In this document: piece by piece, positions 25,383 to 36,560 of the stretch | Layout of the letters: every line of letters begins with the position of its first letter | Numbering within the stretch: the stretch's first letter is position 1 | NCBI RefSeq assembly: GCF_000002995.4 | Contig: NW_025062477.1 | Location: 13,887,303-13,951,302 of the forward strand | Direction: 5' to 3' | From: Brugia malayi | Lineage: Eukaryota > Nematoda > Chromadorea > Rhabditida > Onchocercidae | DNA: 64,000 nt | Position numbers and translations under genes: made by a program | Notes under the pieces: generated by a model | The model's database searches: none | What the model was told of the DNA's origin: nothing | Seen by the model: only the letters and a program-made list of their open reading frames with translations

Positions 25383-28300
25383 CACAAAGATTGTTAGAAA
25401 TAAAATCGGTATACATAATAAAAACATATTGCAAAAAAATTTTTTTATGACAATTCTATATCATACAGTATGTCATAAGCAATTATTTCATCTGATTTAT
25501 ACAGTTTACTTTATACTATTCATTTCCTTTATTCAATTCAGTTATTCAAATTAATTTTTTTTTTTGGTCCCAAAATGTTAGTGTTGCAAAACAAGAAATA
25601 TCCTTAAGAAACGTTCACTGTCGGAATCAACTAACCATCTTCTAGTTTTCGTGGACAACTTTTAATCGTTGATATTGGTCCTCCACAGTATGCAATAGAA
25701 CCAATTTCGTGTATATTATTTTCAGTTAACATAAAATGCCTAAAATTATTTATTCGAAAATACATTTCTAAAGAAGACAGGGAGAAAACACTGCATGAGA
25801 CATCTGATAACTCAAAAATAACGGAGTGAGAATAGATGGGATTGAAATTACGGAAGTGCCAATATTACCTGAATACTCAAATAACCAGCTTGCTTTCTTG
25901 AACCGAAAGAAATGCATGTTAAGATACGCTGAATACCAAACTACTTAATTATAAACTTTATTTTGCAAACCGCTTAAGGTATTTAACTTAAAAATTAATT
26001 TAATTCAAAATTAGTCATTACTAACTTACGCTTTTTTCGTCTTGTAGTGCAAAGGTTTGGGCACAAAAACTGGCAACCTTTGCTTTTCTTCAGCTATCCG
26101 ATGTTTCCGAACATTTTTCACACCGGAAGTTCGCCTTTCATTTGATGATGTTGACTGCCACTCATCACTATCGCCGGAAGGAAGCATTACAGGAATGGAG
26201 TACTTATTAAGCATTATATTTAAATCTTCACTGCAATTTAAAACAAAAAATGTAAAAATTTAAAACCTTACAAATTTTCTACTCAAAATATTAGAGTAAA
26301 ATGAAAATATAGAAACCAGAAAGATAACATACCTAAAATCATGGGGTGCAATACGCTTGAAATTATTTGGATGATGTTCAAATTTGACAAGTAAATCGCA
26401 AAGAGATTCCTTTTCTCTCTGTGCTCTAAGCAACTCATTGGCTCGATCGATTGTTTCTTGGTATTGCATTAAATCAGAAGGTGTTGGAGCATTTGCTGAA
26501 GATTTTCAATAAATCATTATAAAAATGAATAGTCGATAAAGTTACATAATGGATAATGAGTAGATCGTTTCTCGATGATCTAGTTCCAAGAGAGAAAGAT
26601 TCGACAATTAGACAAAATGCCATGACTTCAAAAAAAGTTTTGTGACAAAAAATCTTTTAAACTACCTTCAAGATTTGCACTTTTAAACTTGAATCGCTTA
26701 ACTCCATCAGTCATTCTCATACGTGAACTCTTCTCTGGCAAATATTCCTGTACTATTGATGCCATCTTTTGCTTATCGGATTTCCTATTCTACAATTAAT
26801 AAAAATAGAAAAAATCTAAACGCTCTTTTTAAATAGCAATAAAGTCTGTCAAAGAAGAATTTGATTTGAACAAAAACACTTATAAATGCTGACAAACGAT
26901 TTATGCCAACAATTCTGCAACTTTAATCCTCTTTTGAGAAATGAAGCTGAGTGGAAAGAATATTACTTTAATATTTAACAATATGCCTTAACTTCCACCA
27001 TAAACAGATAAAATATGACAGAATCCAGCAAACAGGAGCTAATTCCAGTTGCAATCAACTAAAAGAATAAGTTAAAAAAAAAAAGCTTATAGAAATAATT
27101 TTTAATAAGTATACTTTTTTGAATTTCTTGGAAATATCCACATCCAATTCATCACTTTCTGAATTTTCAGAGTATGATTCATCGTCCGACCTGAAAATTA
27201 CTAATGAAGATTACTCATAAAAATGGAAAACTTCCAATTTTGACAACCTTTGTCCTCTTCCTCCTATTTTCGGATTTGTACATTTGGCTAAATGTTCACG
27301 ACCATTTGCTACGATTGTTGCATAGCCGCATTTCCAACATTTCCAAGGTAACTGATCCTGTAAAACCACTAAAATTTACAAACCCGATCAATTTCTACCA
27401 GATTTTGTTACTTTTTTCCTCTTGAACACAGTGCATAAATTTAAACAACCAAGCGTCTTTGTTGTATATTAAGTTATTAAATCCCCTCACAGCCATATTT
27501 AAATATTTAAATCATTGAAAATTTCAGGAGATTTTATGTATTTAGAATTAGCTGATATGAATTACTAAAAAGTACCCTTTCTTGACCGCATCTTTCGAGA
27601 TGATATGACAGCGCATAGAGATGCCCGTATTTTTGTGTACAATTCAATGTTTCGACATTCAAGCATGGCAAAACTTCCAATGCATTCATTGAAACCCGTA
27701 AAATTTTTGCCTTTGTGACTTTATCAAGTGCTCGAAACACATCAGCCTTACCCTATCAGCAAAAAATATTACAATATTCAATAATGACAAAAGCTTTCAG
27801 ATATATAATTAAAAACCTATTTTCCTATATTACCTAAAGTTTAAATTAAACTGACATAATTTTGCATAGGACATCAAGATCTGAAATCAGTCATACTTAA
27901 AATAATCTCATCTTACACTTTGTTATGAAAGCAGACTAAAAAATTTACCATATATTTAAAATATTCTGGTAATTTCAGACATTTATCCACATGGCTAACG
28001 ATATCTTCCATAGACTTCAAAGTTTTCGTACATTTTTCATTCAAACACTTTACCGTGCCATCAGCGCTTTCCGCAAATGCTCGTACAGCAAGTTGGTGCT
28101 TTTCCGTTTTTGACAGTACTGCCCAACTTGTTTTATGACCCTGCAAATGGCTGAATTCATTTAAATTCATTTAAAAAGTATTTTGAATTCAACCTTTGCA
28201 TGAAGCTCGTAACAATTCTAAATTTAATTTATACATCTTCCAACAAATTCATTGCGTTATTCCATCAAAAGCGCCGAAGATAAAAGTTCAAATCTTAACA

Positions 28301-29438
28301 AAACTTGCATTTGATAAAATCTCCTTCCTTATAAACTACATTCTTACCGTATTGTTTCGATTAGGAGGAAATTGTTATAGTTTAAACATCGGTCTCTCTA
28401 ATCAAAGAAAATTCTATTTTCAAGACCCCTCACTTGTTGGCTGACCTACTTCATTGCTTTTGTAGTTTTAATTATTCCTTTTGACTACACTCTATTAAGT
28501 TGTTTCAAACTTATAAGCGAATGAATAAAAAAATGAACAATCACATAATTATAAAATGACTATTCGATTAAATATATAATTTTTATTTACTCGATAAGCG
28601 GCATATTCAGCATATTTCTCCGGTGGGCGTCTTCGGGTTCGTTTCTGAAACCAGAATTATCGCTTTTGTTCAATTTCATTCAAAAGTTGAACTTGAATTT
28701 AAATTTACTATTTGTTACTTTTTTCGTTCTTATTTCTCTTCATATGTCCAAAATCATATTTATAAACTGTTTTTTCTTTGCTTTTTTAATAGCTAGTTTA
28801 CAAGTGCTATTATAAAGACTTTTTTCTCTCTCTCTCTCTCCGAAATTTATTTCCATCGTCCGAAAAAGGATTTAAATCTACTGAGAGACCATGTCGATTT
28901 CAAAGATTACCTTGGGAGGTTTCGAGGGCCGAACGATAGCAACATTTTCTCCCTCATCAAATGACTGACTATCATCGGTTTCGTCACCATCTGAATGATC
29001 ACTTTTATCATCTTTGGAATTGACCGTGATAACAGCAAGTTTCTGGAAAATGATAAATTAATGGTCCTGAATAAATCTGACGTTCTTTACAGGCAATCAA
29101 AAAATATTTGAAAAAAAAAAAAAAAAATGTAATGCAATATAGACTTTCGAGAAATTGTGAAAAAAGTACATAAAATTTCGTGATTTGGTCTAATTCTCAA
29201 ACTTCACGAAATAATACGGTAGAGAAATATAGAACGTTTTTTTTTCTCCAAAATATTTTCATAAATAAAGCGAGGAAAATTAATTCACTAGCACAACCTG
29301 CTCTTTCCCTTGTTTCACATTTCTGTCACTTTTTCGAATAGTCGTTTTACCGGCTTTCGTTTCTCCAATGCTATCATTATTTCGCTTATTCGAATTGCCG
29401 CTGTTATTCCTCTTTGAATTCCTTAGATTCCTTTTCAT
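21926..29438 (-). CDS. Transcription factor IIIC subunit 2-like (TFIIIC110), zinc fingers plus WD40, 923 residues
   Basis: Probable TFIIIC subunit, which binds tRNA-gene promoters for RNA polymerase III. I read 20 exons: 29438-29298, 29042-28911, 28644-28591, 28140-27949, 27752-27576, 27357-27248, 27190-27115, 26789-26666, 26495-26333, 26230-26030, 25739-25636, 25292-25178, 25036-24872, 24493-24318, 24025-23915, 23794-23697, 23598-23453, 23219-23024, 22700-22557, 22072-21926. Phases agree and the sum is 2772 bases, close to human GTF3C2 in length. The N terminus is basic then acidic, with KRTRRRPP near 92. Three C2HC motifs follow: C141/C146/H159/C163, C203/C211/H224/C228, C239/C242/H254/C258. 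WD-type blades run from about 457 to the end (GHVLIWDL, HEVQLWDM, SAGADGRLQV). The exon 15 acceptor is weak and uncertain. The family call rests on layout and motifs; another nuclear WD40 protein remains possible. Confidence 0.7.
24057..24089. repeat. (TA)n microsatellite next to a splice acceptor
   Basis: AT dinucleotides in the intron before exon 15 of the TFIIIC-like gene, ending at a TTTAG that looks like an acceptor but gives the wrong frame. Confidence 0.85.
25319..25377. repeat. (TA)n microsatellite in an intron
   Basis: About 29 TA units between exons 11 and 12 of the TFIIIC-like gene, about 27 bases upstream of the exon 12 acceptor. The Ile/Tyr frames here are artefacts. Confidence 0.95.
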
Positions 29439-30845
29439 CCATAAAAAAAAAGGAAAATTAGTAAACTAAAACTAAAATCATAATTAAAATCCATAGAGAA
29501 ATGTAAGTTATGAAGAGAAACGTTTTAAAAAAACATCACAAAATTTAAATAGAAAAATTAGTACAGACACATGCATGCACGCATAGAGATCCATACGAAT
29601 GTATATGTTCTTTTGTTTTTTTGTTCATAACATTAATCTACCAACGTTTATACTAATAAATTGAAATGCATTTCTTTATCGGATAATTTAATTCCATTAG
29701 ATACTTTCTCACAGTTACTCATAACAACTTAAAAAAAAAAAATAAAAAAATAAAGTAATACAATTAGCAAAAGAAACTGATTACAAGTAGCACCAAATCT
29801 ATGATAAAATTATAAGTTTAAATAATCATTCTACCATTGAAAAAATAAAATGAAAAATGTGTTTGTAATTTGACTTCGTCTAATTCAATAATAAGCTAAA
29901 AAAGCTCAGAAATTCAACTATATAAATGACTAATATTGGAAACTAAAAACATTACATTAGAAAAGATTTAAGAATAATACACCTCGTTGAAACAGTTAAG
30001 AATAACACAACCCGGAACTCGGGAAACATTCAACAATAATGCACTCCGGAATTAGGGAAACATTTAAGAATAATGCACTCCGGAACTAGAGAAACATTCA
30101 AGAATAATAGACCCCAGAACTAGGGAAACATTCGAGAATTATTTTTTTATTGTAATTTTTTACATTGGAAACATTCAAGAATAACACATCCAGAAATGAG
30201 GAAACATTCACGAATACCACACACCGGAATCGATCTTGCAGCAAATTTACCGTAACAGCAAAAGATTTCAGAACGACACACCCCGGAATCGACCCTACTT
30301 CCATCTAACTAATAACGACTACAGTATGCCAGAAAGAGTTTTATGATATGAATTGTAGGAAACAACTTAATAGTGGATAGTAATGAAAATGTATTTTTTT
30401 AATATCCTCTTCTTTTCTATTATTATTTACAGTTGTGGTTAATTTATTCAGTTCTATTATAACTAATTTTTTTTTTGAAGAATATATTATATGTGGAATA
30501 GTTTAAATAATTCTTATTATAGCTTTATAAATTTCTGGCAATACTCGAAGTAAGCGAAAAAATGTCAGTTTCAACAATGCCTTCGCAAAACTTTCGTCAT
30601 GTAATGAAAGATAAGAAAAGGTATGGATTCATTAATTTTGTTTGATTAAATTGAAAATTAAATTACATTTTTTATAATGACGACTGTTAAGATTAATATT
30701 TAAATAAGTATTATTTATGATATCCGTGGATTCTGTTTGGGTTATATAGGACATATGGCTCTGTAATAATGGTAGGATGAATTGGGTCAACGAAGGACGT
30801 GTCACTCAACCCAATGAGTTGCTCCATTTCGATGATACTACAAAA
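29439..30845. other. Intergenic region between divergent TFIIIC-like and lipocalin genes
   Basis: Both genes are transcribed outward from this 1.4-kb stretch, so it should hold both promoters. No clear core-promoter motif stands out. It includes the 34-bp repeat listed next. A short exon-like frame (30562-30620, donor AAAAG|GTATGG) does not join in frame to the lipocalin and may be 5' untranslated. Confidence 0.5.
29965..30300. repeat. Degenerate 34-bp tandem repeat
   Basis: GAAACATTCAAGAATAATGC followed by ACTCCGGAACTAGG recurs with starts at about 30023, 30057, 30091 and 30125. More diverged copies flank these on both sides, broken by an A/T insertion at about 30140-30165. It lies in the shared upstream region of two divergent genes. 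Confidence 0.85.
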
Positions 30846-33248
30846 ATGCTTCTTAACGCTTTCATTATTCTCTTTCTATTTTTGCTTAAGTTTTCTTCCA
30901 CAGGTAATTCTTAACAAATTAATTATTATCACTTATTTAAATTATAATTATTCCTTATATAACAGTTATTCTTTTCCTGCTTTTATCCATTATTTGTTGT
31001 CAGTAATAGTAATTTTATCATTATTATGTACCTATAATCAAATAAGTCAAGAAAAGAATGCTGTTATTGCATCATATATGTTGACTTGCTCACAATGAGC
31101 TAATTGATTTATATTATCAATGAGAAGGCAGAAGACAAACAAATAAAATTGAATAAATGCACTGTTCTGTATGTTATTTCGGCAATCGCTAAGCAGCAAA
31201 CCATCAGTTCCGGTAGTTACATTATCATCGAATACTGAATGAATAATTGCATTGATACTAACAACCACTCATAATAAAAAATTAGATACATATGATATTT
31301 AATAAATAAAGGACTTGTTCATTTAATTTCAAGTTGGCTGGCTAAATTATCTTAGTTAATGAAAAATTTTAATGCAATAAAATTTAAAAATTCTTGACGC
31401 AAAGTTTATACTAGCATAATTGAATTCTTTATTAATATAAAAAAATATGGTTAATGTTATAAATCTTCTAATATGAATATTTTAGTTAAATATCTTGGTG
31501 GCATACCAGTACCTGGTCGTTCGGTACCACCTATGCGAATTTTTGAACTTTACGCCAAATCTTGTGCACCAAATGATCGAACTAAAGCAATAACTGAACA
31601 ATTAAGCAAAGTTGGCTAATTAAACAACTTTTATTATTTAATTGTTTTTCCTTAATCTAGCCAATTTCAAAATTTCGATAATTTTTCGAAAATATTTCAA
31701 ATGTTAAAAAAAGCTCTTTGTTTTTTGCACTTATACTTTTTTTAATTATTTATTATGAAGGATAAGGAATATGATACTTTCAGAGCTCTATTTTTCTTCG
31801 AAAATATAATTTTTTTGTAGTTGTTGCAAAAAATGGATGCAAATGATATTGCGAGTAATCTGTACAATTCATTGTATATAGCTGTTGGTGATATTAATGT
31901 TACCAAATTGATGGGTAAATGGTTTGTGGTAAGTAGATTTCGTTACAGGGAATAACTTTTAATTTCACTATTATCATTTATTTCTTTCCTTTCTTCTTTT
32001 CAAAAAGGGAAATTTAAAAAATTAGTCTGAAAATTTTAATTTATTTATAGGTAGCTGATACACCGAGTATTCATCATGAGCACTGCCCAATATTTTATTG
32101 TATGTTTTGTTTCTCTTACAGTCAATTTTTTGTTTATTTTTTTAAATTAAAAAGCCTTTTATACTATTTTGTTCATCGTTTTAGTTGATTTAATGGATAA
32201 AACTCCTTATACTTCAATATTCACGGTACGGCAGTATTCGCAAAATACAGAAAAGATTAAGATTTTGGAAGGATATGGGAGAAAAGTAGGACCGGATCCG
32301 GCAGAACTACTTATTAATATTGGCCATCCAGCTGATCCATGTCCATGTAAAGCTTTCAGTTCTTGCCAAAATATTAGCTAATACTTTGAAATAAATATTG
32401 AATAAACTAAAACAGAGAACAATGAAGAGTAAATATTTCCGGTAAAGATTTAAGTTAATAATTTCTTTGACGTAAGCTCACGTTAATGTAATTATATTAT
32501 TGATACTAATTCAGTTGAATACTGACAAAAGTACCGCATGTGTGAGTATAAATATGCATATTCATAAATATCCATTTCAATACTTATATAATTTCTTATA
32601 TTGTTCAATCAGTTTTTATTGTTTATTATATTTTAAGGCATTATCATAACTTTTCAGATTCGATAGTACGTAGTGGACCAATTAATGAAAACGAACAGTA
32701 TGATTATATCATTTTAACTCAGCCTCTCAAATATCCAATTATGGTTCTTGCTCGTGATCCACCTGATTTTGAAAACAAGTATAAAGAAGAGGTAATAGAT
32801 GGTAATCATCATATCATATGATTAATTAATCCAAATAGTAATTATAATTTCAAAATAATGGGTAATCCAGACATGAAAAATAATGTAAATTCAAGTTAAA
32901 TTGGAAATAAAGCTGAGGAGAGTATTTAGTAAAATGCACTTATAAAATAAAAAAAATTAATCATGCCTAATTTTATATAAACCAATATGGATGTTTGTCA
33001 TTTCATTTCACAATTTTAATTAATTTATAATTTATATGCTATCATATGGTAAATTAATATTTTTTCAAAAAACATCATTTAAATACCGCTCGCTTTTTCA
33101 AATTTTCTTTGATTTTTAAAAATTTTAGGTAAAAACATTCTTGGAAAATCAACGTTTTTGGCATTCTGCATTCTCACTTAAGAATAATGTTCTTTTTCTC
33201 AATACAACGGATTGTTTTCGAACGAATCAATACAACATCGGATTTTGA
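30846..33248 (+). CDS. Secreted lipocalin, nematode LPR type, 255 residues
   Basis: Small secreted lipocalins of the nematode LPR group act in the apical extracellular matrix of cuticle and tubes; the ligand here is unknown. Seven exons join in frame: 30846-30903, 31486-31610, 31821-31928, 32051-32099, 32185-32358, 32658-32791, 33129-33248. The start chosen gives a signal peptide, [18 protein letters not shown]. An in-frame ATG at 30777 would add 23 residues before it. The lipocalin GxW motif is MGKWFV (G93, W95), followed by [29 protein letters not shown] and [13 protein letters not shown]. These match nematode LPR proteins as I know them. Cysteines in HCP, DPCPC and TDC could form disulfides. 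The donors after exon 2 (AAA|GTTGGC) and exon 5 (A|GTTCTT) are weak, chosen because they keep frame and motif order. Confidence 0.85.
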
Positions 33249-34499
33249 TCTATGAATATTATTGCTATAATTATTACCAATTATTTATTATTGCTGTATT
33301 TATTATCACTTTGATTAAGTATTATAGATACCAATGTGTGTGTTTTTACCTAAATCCATCACTTTGATTAAGTATTATAGATACCAATGATCCAAAAGAA
33401 AAACGAAAGAAATTTTTACTATTTATGAACTCAGTGATCAGAGTTAATGAATTTGGTTTCTTTTCTTATTGTTTTTTACAGTTAGTTTATGAAATATTCA
33501 GAAGTTAATGTTTAAATTTTAGTGCAGCATAAGGAAGCAATCATTGAAATTTTATTTAAATATGCTCATTGAATTTATGATTTGATATATTCAATGAAAT
33601 TGTTTATTATAAAGCTAAGGAGTGTAAAAAATTGATAAAAGCAGTTGCAAATGTCGTATAATATAAATTGAAAATATTGCACAGTGTGGTAAAGAATTCC
33701 ATTTAACATGATACAAAATATCGCGTATTGTGATTGAGGACAGAAAATGTGTCTTAATTTAACATATATTCTTCCATACAAAATGTTTATTGCAGTATCT
33801 ATGTGAAATAATGGCTTTTATCATGATAAGAAACTCATTAACTTTCGCGACGAAAATTTCTACATCTTTCAAGAATTCAAAAATAAGTTAAGAGAAAGTC
33901 TCTTTTTTCCCGTTTCGCCGTATAAATCTTTTTTACGAGAAATAATATAGCCAATCAAATGTTGTCATTATATTATTTCTTTACTGGAAATTGATTTTTA
34001 GGTACAAATTTAGTTGCTGCTGTTTTTTATAATTGGAGATAAATTACAAGTTAGATCAAATCTTATTTTGTCGATTCCAAGAATCATAAACCCAGAGATA
34101 TTCAATTCATTTTTTGAAAAATAATTTCTGGCCAGTACATTTATCAAGCTGGTTTCATATTCATTTTCTGAAAATGTTGTAAACTTCGATTATAATTCAT
34201 CTGCCAGACTTATTCTTAAGTCGTAACTTAGTTAGAATATCATTTCCCAAATGGATGGCCTTGCAGGACATTTACCCGGGTTGGGTTGGAATTGTTCCCT
34301 TCCTAAGATGACTGTCACTTTATTTGACTCTTAATATAAGCAAAGACATACGCTACCACTATCATAGCTCGTAATCTCATAAAGATAAATAAATTTCTCA
34401 CGGAAGTATAGTGCGTTATTAATTATAAATAAATTTTCAATGCAAAAATTCAAGAAAGTATTGGAATGAAAAAAGAAAAAAATGTTATTAGAAAAAATA
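33249..34499. other. Intergenic, no gene seen
   Basis: AT-rich spacer after the lipocalin. A 31-base direct duplication (33306 and 33359, period 53) contains GATTAAGTATTATAGATACC. A less AT-rich patch at about 34240-34320 includes CCCGGG but no recognisable coding sequence. Confidence 0.5.
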
Positions 34500-34968
34500 A
34501 ATAAACGTTTGCTTGAAGAAAGAGTGAGACTCTTTGCGGCTGTAAATGCTAATTCATTTGGCTTTCCCACTACGAAGTTATCAAAGGTAAATCTTGGATC
34601 TAGAGGCTAACCAAGATTATTAACACTTTCCTCTTTATTTTTTGATATGATGCTAGAACTTGAATTCTTTTCTTCGGTTACCTGAATATCAATAGAACAT
34701 ATACTTTTATCTTCATTCTGCCATAACAATATTTTTTCCATGCAGTGAACTGTAATCCACTCTTTTATAAATCTTGTTGGCACAGATAACAAAACTTCCC
34801 CATTGCTACTACTAACAAATTTAAGTGAACTTAACCAACTGTTATATGTTGCTTCCCCATAAAGGTTATAAAGGAGATTTTGGATTTTTTTCCAAGAAAT
34901 ATTATGATCTGTTGCTGTAAAATTTGATCGAAAAACATAGCAGAAACCTTAGGATTAATTAAGCTCAT
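34500..34968 (-). pseudogene. dnaA: dnaA, broken 5' part, Wolbachia-like
   Basis: DnaA starts bacterial chromosome replication. On the minus strand a start at 34968 (MSLINPKVSA) leads, after a one-base frameshift at about 34908-34918, into DnaA domain I: WKKIQNLLYNLYG, YNSWLSSLKF and LLSVPTRFIKEWI. The linker meets an in-frame TAG (34609-34607). The same frame then continues into the start of domain [23 protein letters not shown], and decays at about 34500. The Walker A site and everything after it are absent. Two breaks plus truncation make it non-functional. A dnaA gene has no place in a nematode nucleus. AT-rich coding and the filarial host suggest Wolbachia as donor. The family call is firm; the donor is inference. 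Confidence 0.88.
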
Positions 34969-35286
34969 ACACTACACCAAGACAAAAGCAATGCTAGAAA
35001 AATATAAGATAATCGATAGCCTACTGCGAAAAGCTAATACTACTTAATACACACTAAAAATTATGGTGATTTTTAATGAGTAGTAAAGGGTATAGAAGCA
35101 CTAAAATTGATCATTTTTATTTCAATAAATAAAACGTCGCTCGTGTCAAGGATTAGCATACTGCTAACATACTGTTAAAAAAATTATAATATATTATGTA
35201 TAAATGAGATATTAAATTTATTGGTAAAAAAGTAAAATATTCATATAAAGATAGATAATTTAATGCGAATTTACTGAAACAAATCT
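34969..35286. promoter_or_regulatory. Former bacterial intergenic region with a possible sigma70-type promoter
   Basis: It separates the divergent dnaA relic and the glutamine-synthetase-like ORF. TTGGTA (35221-35226) and TATAAA (35244-35249) are 17 bases apart, about 37 bases upstream of the ORF start, and fit a bacterial -35/-10 pair. In DNA this AT-rich such a match can arise by chance. No clear Shine-Dalgarno sequence precedes 35287. Confidence 0.3.
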
Positions 35287-36012
35287 ATGATTACATTAAA
35301 TAATTTGAATTGTTGTACTAAATTTGGCATTGAATTAGAATTTTATACTGAAGGAATAGAGAGAGAGCATTTATTTCTTAATAGTGTTAAAAATAAAATA
35401 GCTTTGCTTGGTTTTTCCTGCAAGAAAGAGATTTCTACACATCAATATGAGATAAAAAGTGGTTGTTATAATGATTCTAATAACTTAATCAAGCATTTTG
35501 ACTTAGCAAAAGAATTACTTACTCAAGCAGCACAAAAACTTAGCGGAAATACTTTTTTCAAAGCAAAGCCCTATTTAGATAGGGCAGGCAGTGCATTAAA
35601 TGTGCATGTTAATTTAGTGGATTCAAACAACAGTAATTTATTTTACTGTAATGAACAAAAGTACAGTGATTACTTAATTTATCGTATTGGTGGGTTATGT
35701 GCTATGATGAAAGAACATGTGTCATTCTTCGCTCCAAGTGATGATTCATATTTAAGGTTTCAATATCTAGATATTCACACACCAACTACAATTAGTTGGG
35801 GCGTGAACAATAGAACTGCAGCAATAAGGATTCCCTGTCTCGGCAGCAAGTGTCTAGAACACCGTGTTCCCGGGGCAGATTGTAACTTTGAAAAAGTACT
35901 TATAGCAATAATTGAAGGTATTACTTTTGGTATAGAAAACAAAATTGCCCCTCCAAATAGAGTATATGGTATCGCATCTGACCCTCAATATAAGATGGAG
36001 AATTTAGCATAA
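35287..36012 (+). CDS. Glutamine-synthetase-like protein, bacterial origin, intact 241-codon ORF
   Basis: The protein resembles the catalytic domain of glutamine synthetase, which makes glutamine from glutamate, ammonia and ATP. Motifs appear in family order: FGIELEF (E16, E18), YEIKSG (E55), GSALNVHVNL (H107), GGLCAMMKEH, FFAPSDDSYLRF, WGVNNRTAAIRIP (N175, R176), EHRVPGADCN (E191, R193). These include likely metal- and substrate-binding residues. At 241 residues it is about half the usual 440-470 and lacks the N-terminal beta-grasp domain. It has no introns. It lies head-to-head with the dnaA relic and next to another decayed bacterial ORF, so it belongs to the same transferred block. Unlike its neighbours it has no break. 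I do not know whether the donor gene was already this short. Whether it is expressed is unknown. Confidence 0.8.
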   Translation: MITLNNLNCCTKFGIELEFYTEGIEREHLFLNSVKNKIALLGFSCKKEISTHQYEIKSGCYNDSNNLIKHFDLAKELLTQAAQKLSGNTFFKAKPYLDRAGSALNVHVNLVDSNNSNLFYCNEQKYSDYLIYRIGGLCAMMKEHVSFFAPSDDSYLRFQYLDIHTPTTISWGVNNRTAAIRIPCLGSKCLEHRVPGADCNFEKVLIAIIEGITFGIENKIAPPNRVYGIASDPQYKMENLA

Positions 36013-36013
36013 G

Positions 36014-36560
36014 CTCCAACCACCAGATGTACATCTAACAACGGAAGTTGCACTGCTTACTTTTATCATACCCCTGGTTCACGTCCATTACAGCTATTAT
36101 TAACTTGGTTGATATAATCAAGCTTATATTATTATTTGGTACGTAAGTCATGCCCTCCAAATCTTTTATAACTTCACTTATTGCATTTGGTAATTCTTTA
36201 ACCTGTAAATAGTTTCATCTCGTCGATTAACTTGAGCTGCAGCTTACTGTGCCACACTGTCATTAGGTGTTGATGTACTACTATCCAATAGAAGAAAAGT
36301 GATAGGGTTACTGTTAGTATTCCCTCTAGTAGGGTATTATACCAGGTAATGATGCAGGATTGTGCTTCTTATCTATTAAACTTTTTCCACATTGAGATCC
36401 TAGGAATTTCCCAGCAGCATTATGTAAAAAAAGACCTTGAATGTACAACTCCTCATTTCGTTCTATTAATTCTTTATTTTTCTTTTTTTCTAGCGATAGT
36501 TCAGAATTTTCTCTATTAGGTTTCTCACCACCAATTAAATCCCACCACCATTATCACGTA
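36014..36560 (-). pseudogene. Decayed bacterial-like ORF, product unknown
   Basis: The minus strand reads open from about 36560 (GGEKPNRENSELSLEKKKNK, LFLHNAAGKFLGSQCGK) to a stop at about 36331. It then shifts frame more than once and resumes with AAQVNRRDE and KELPNAISEVIKDLEG, running to a stop at about 36030. The pieces look coding but no single frame spans them. Its position beside the synthetase-like ORF and similar composition suggest it came with the same bacterial segment. I do not recognise the protein. Confidence 0.5.

Noticed and set aside
30562..30620. Short upstream coding exon of the lipocalin gene
   Set aside because: Good donor at 30621, but joining to the next exon gives a stop within about 10 codons or the wrong frame. 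It may be untranslated.
31486..31619. Terminal exon of a separate small gene ending in TAA at 31617-31619
   Set aside because: Splicing at 31610 instead of reading to the stop joins it in frame to the lipocalin exon and matches the known LPR layout.
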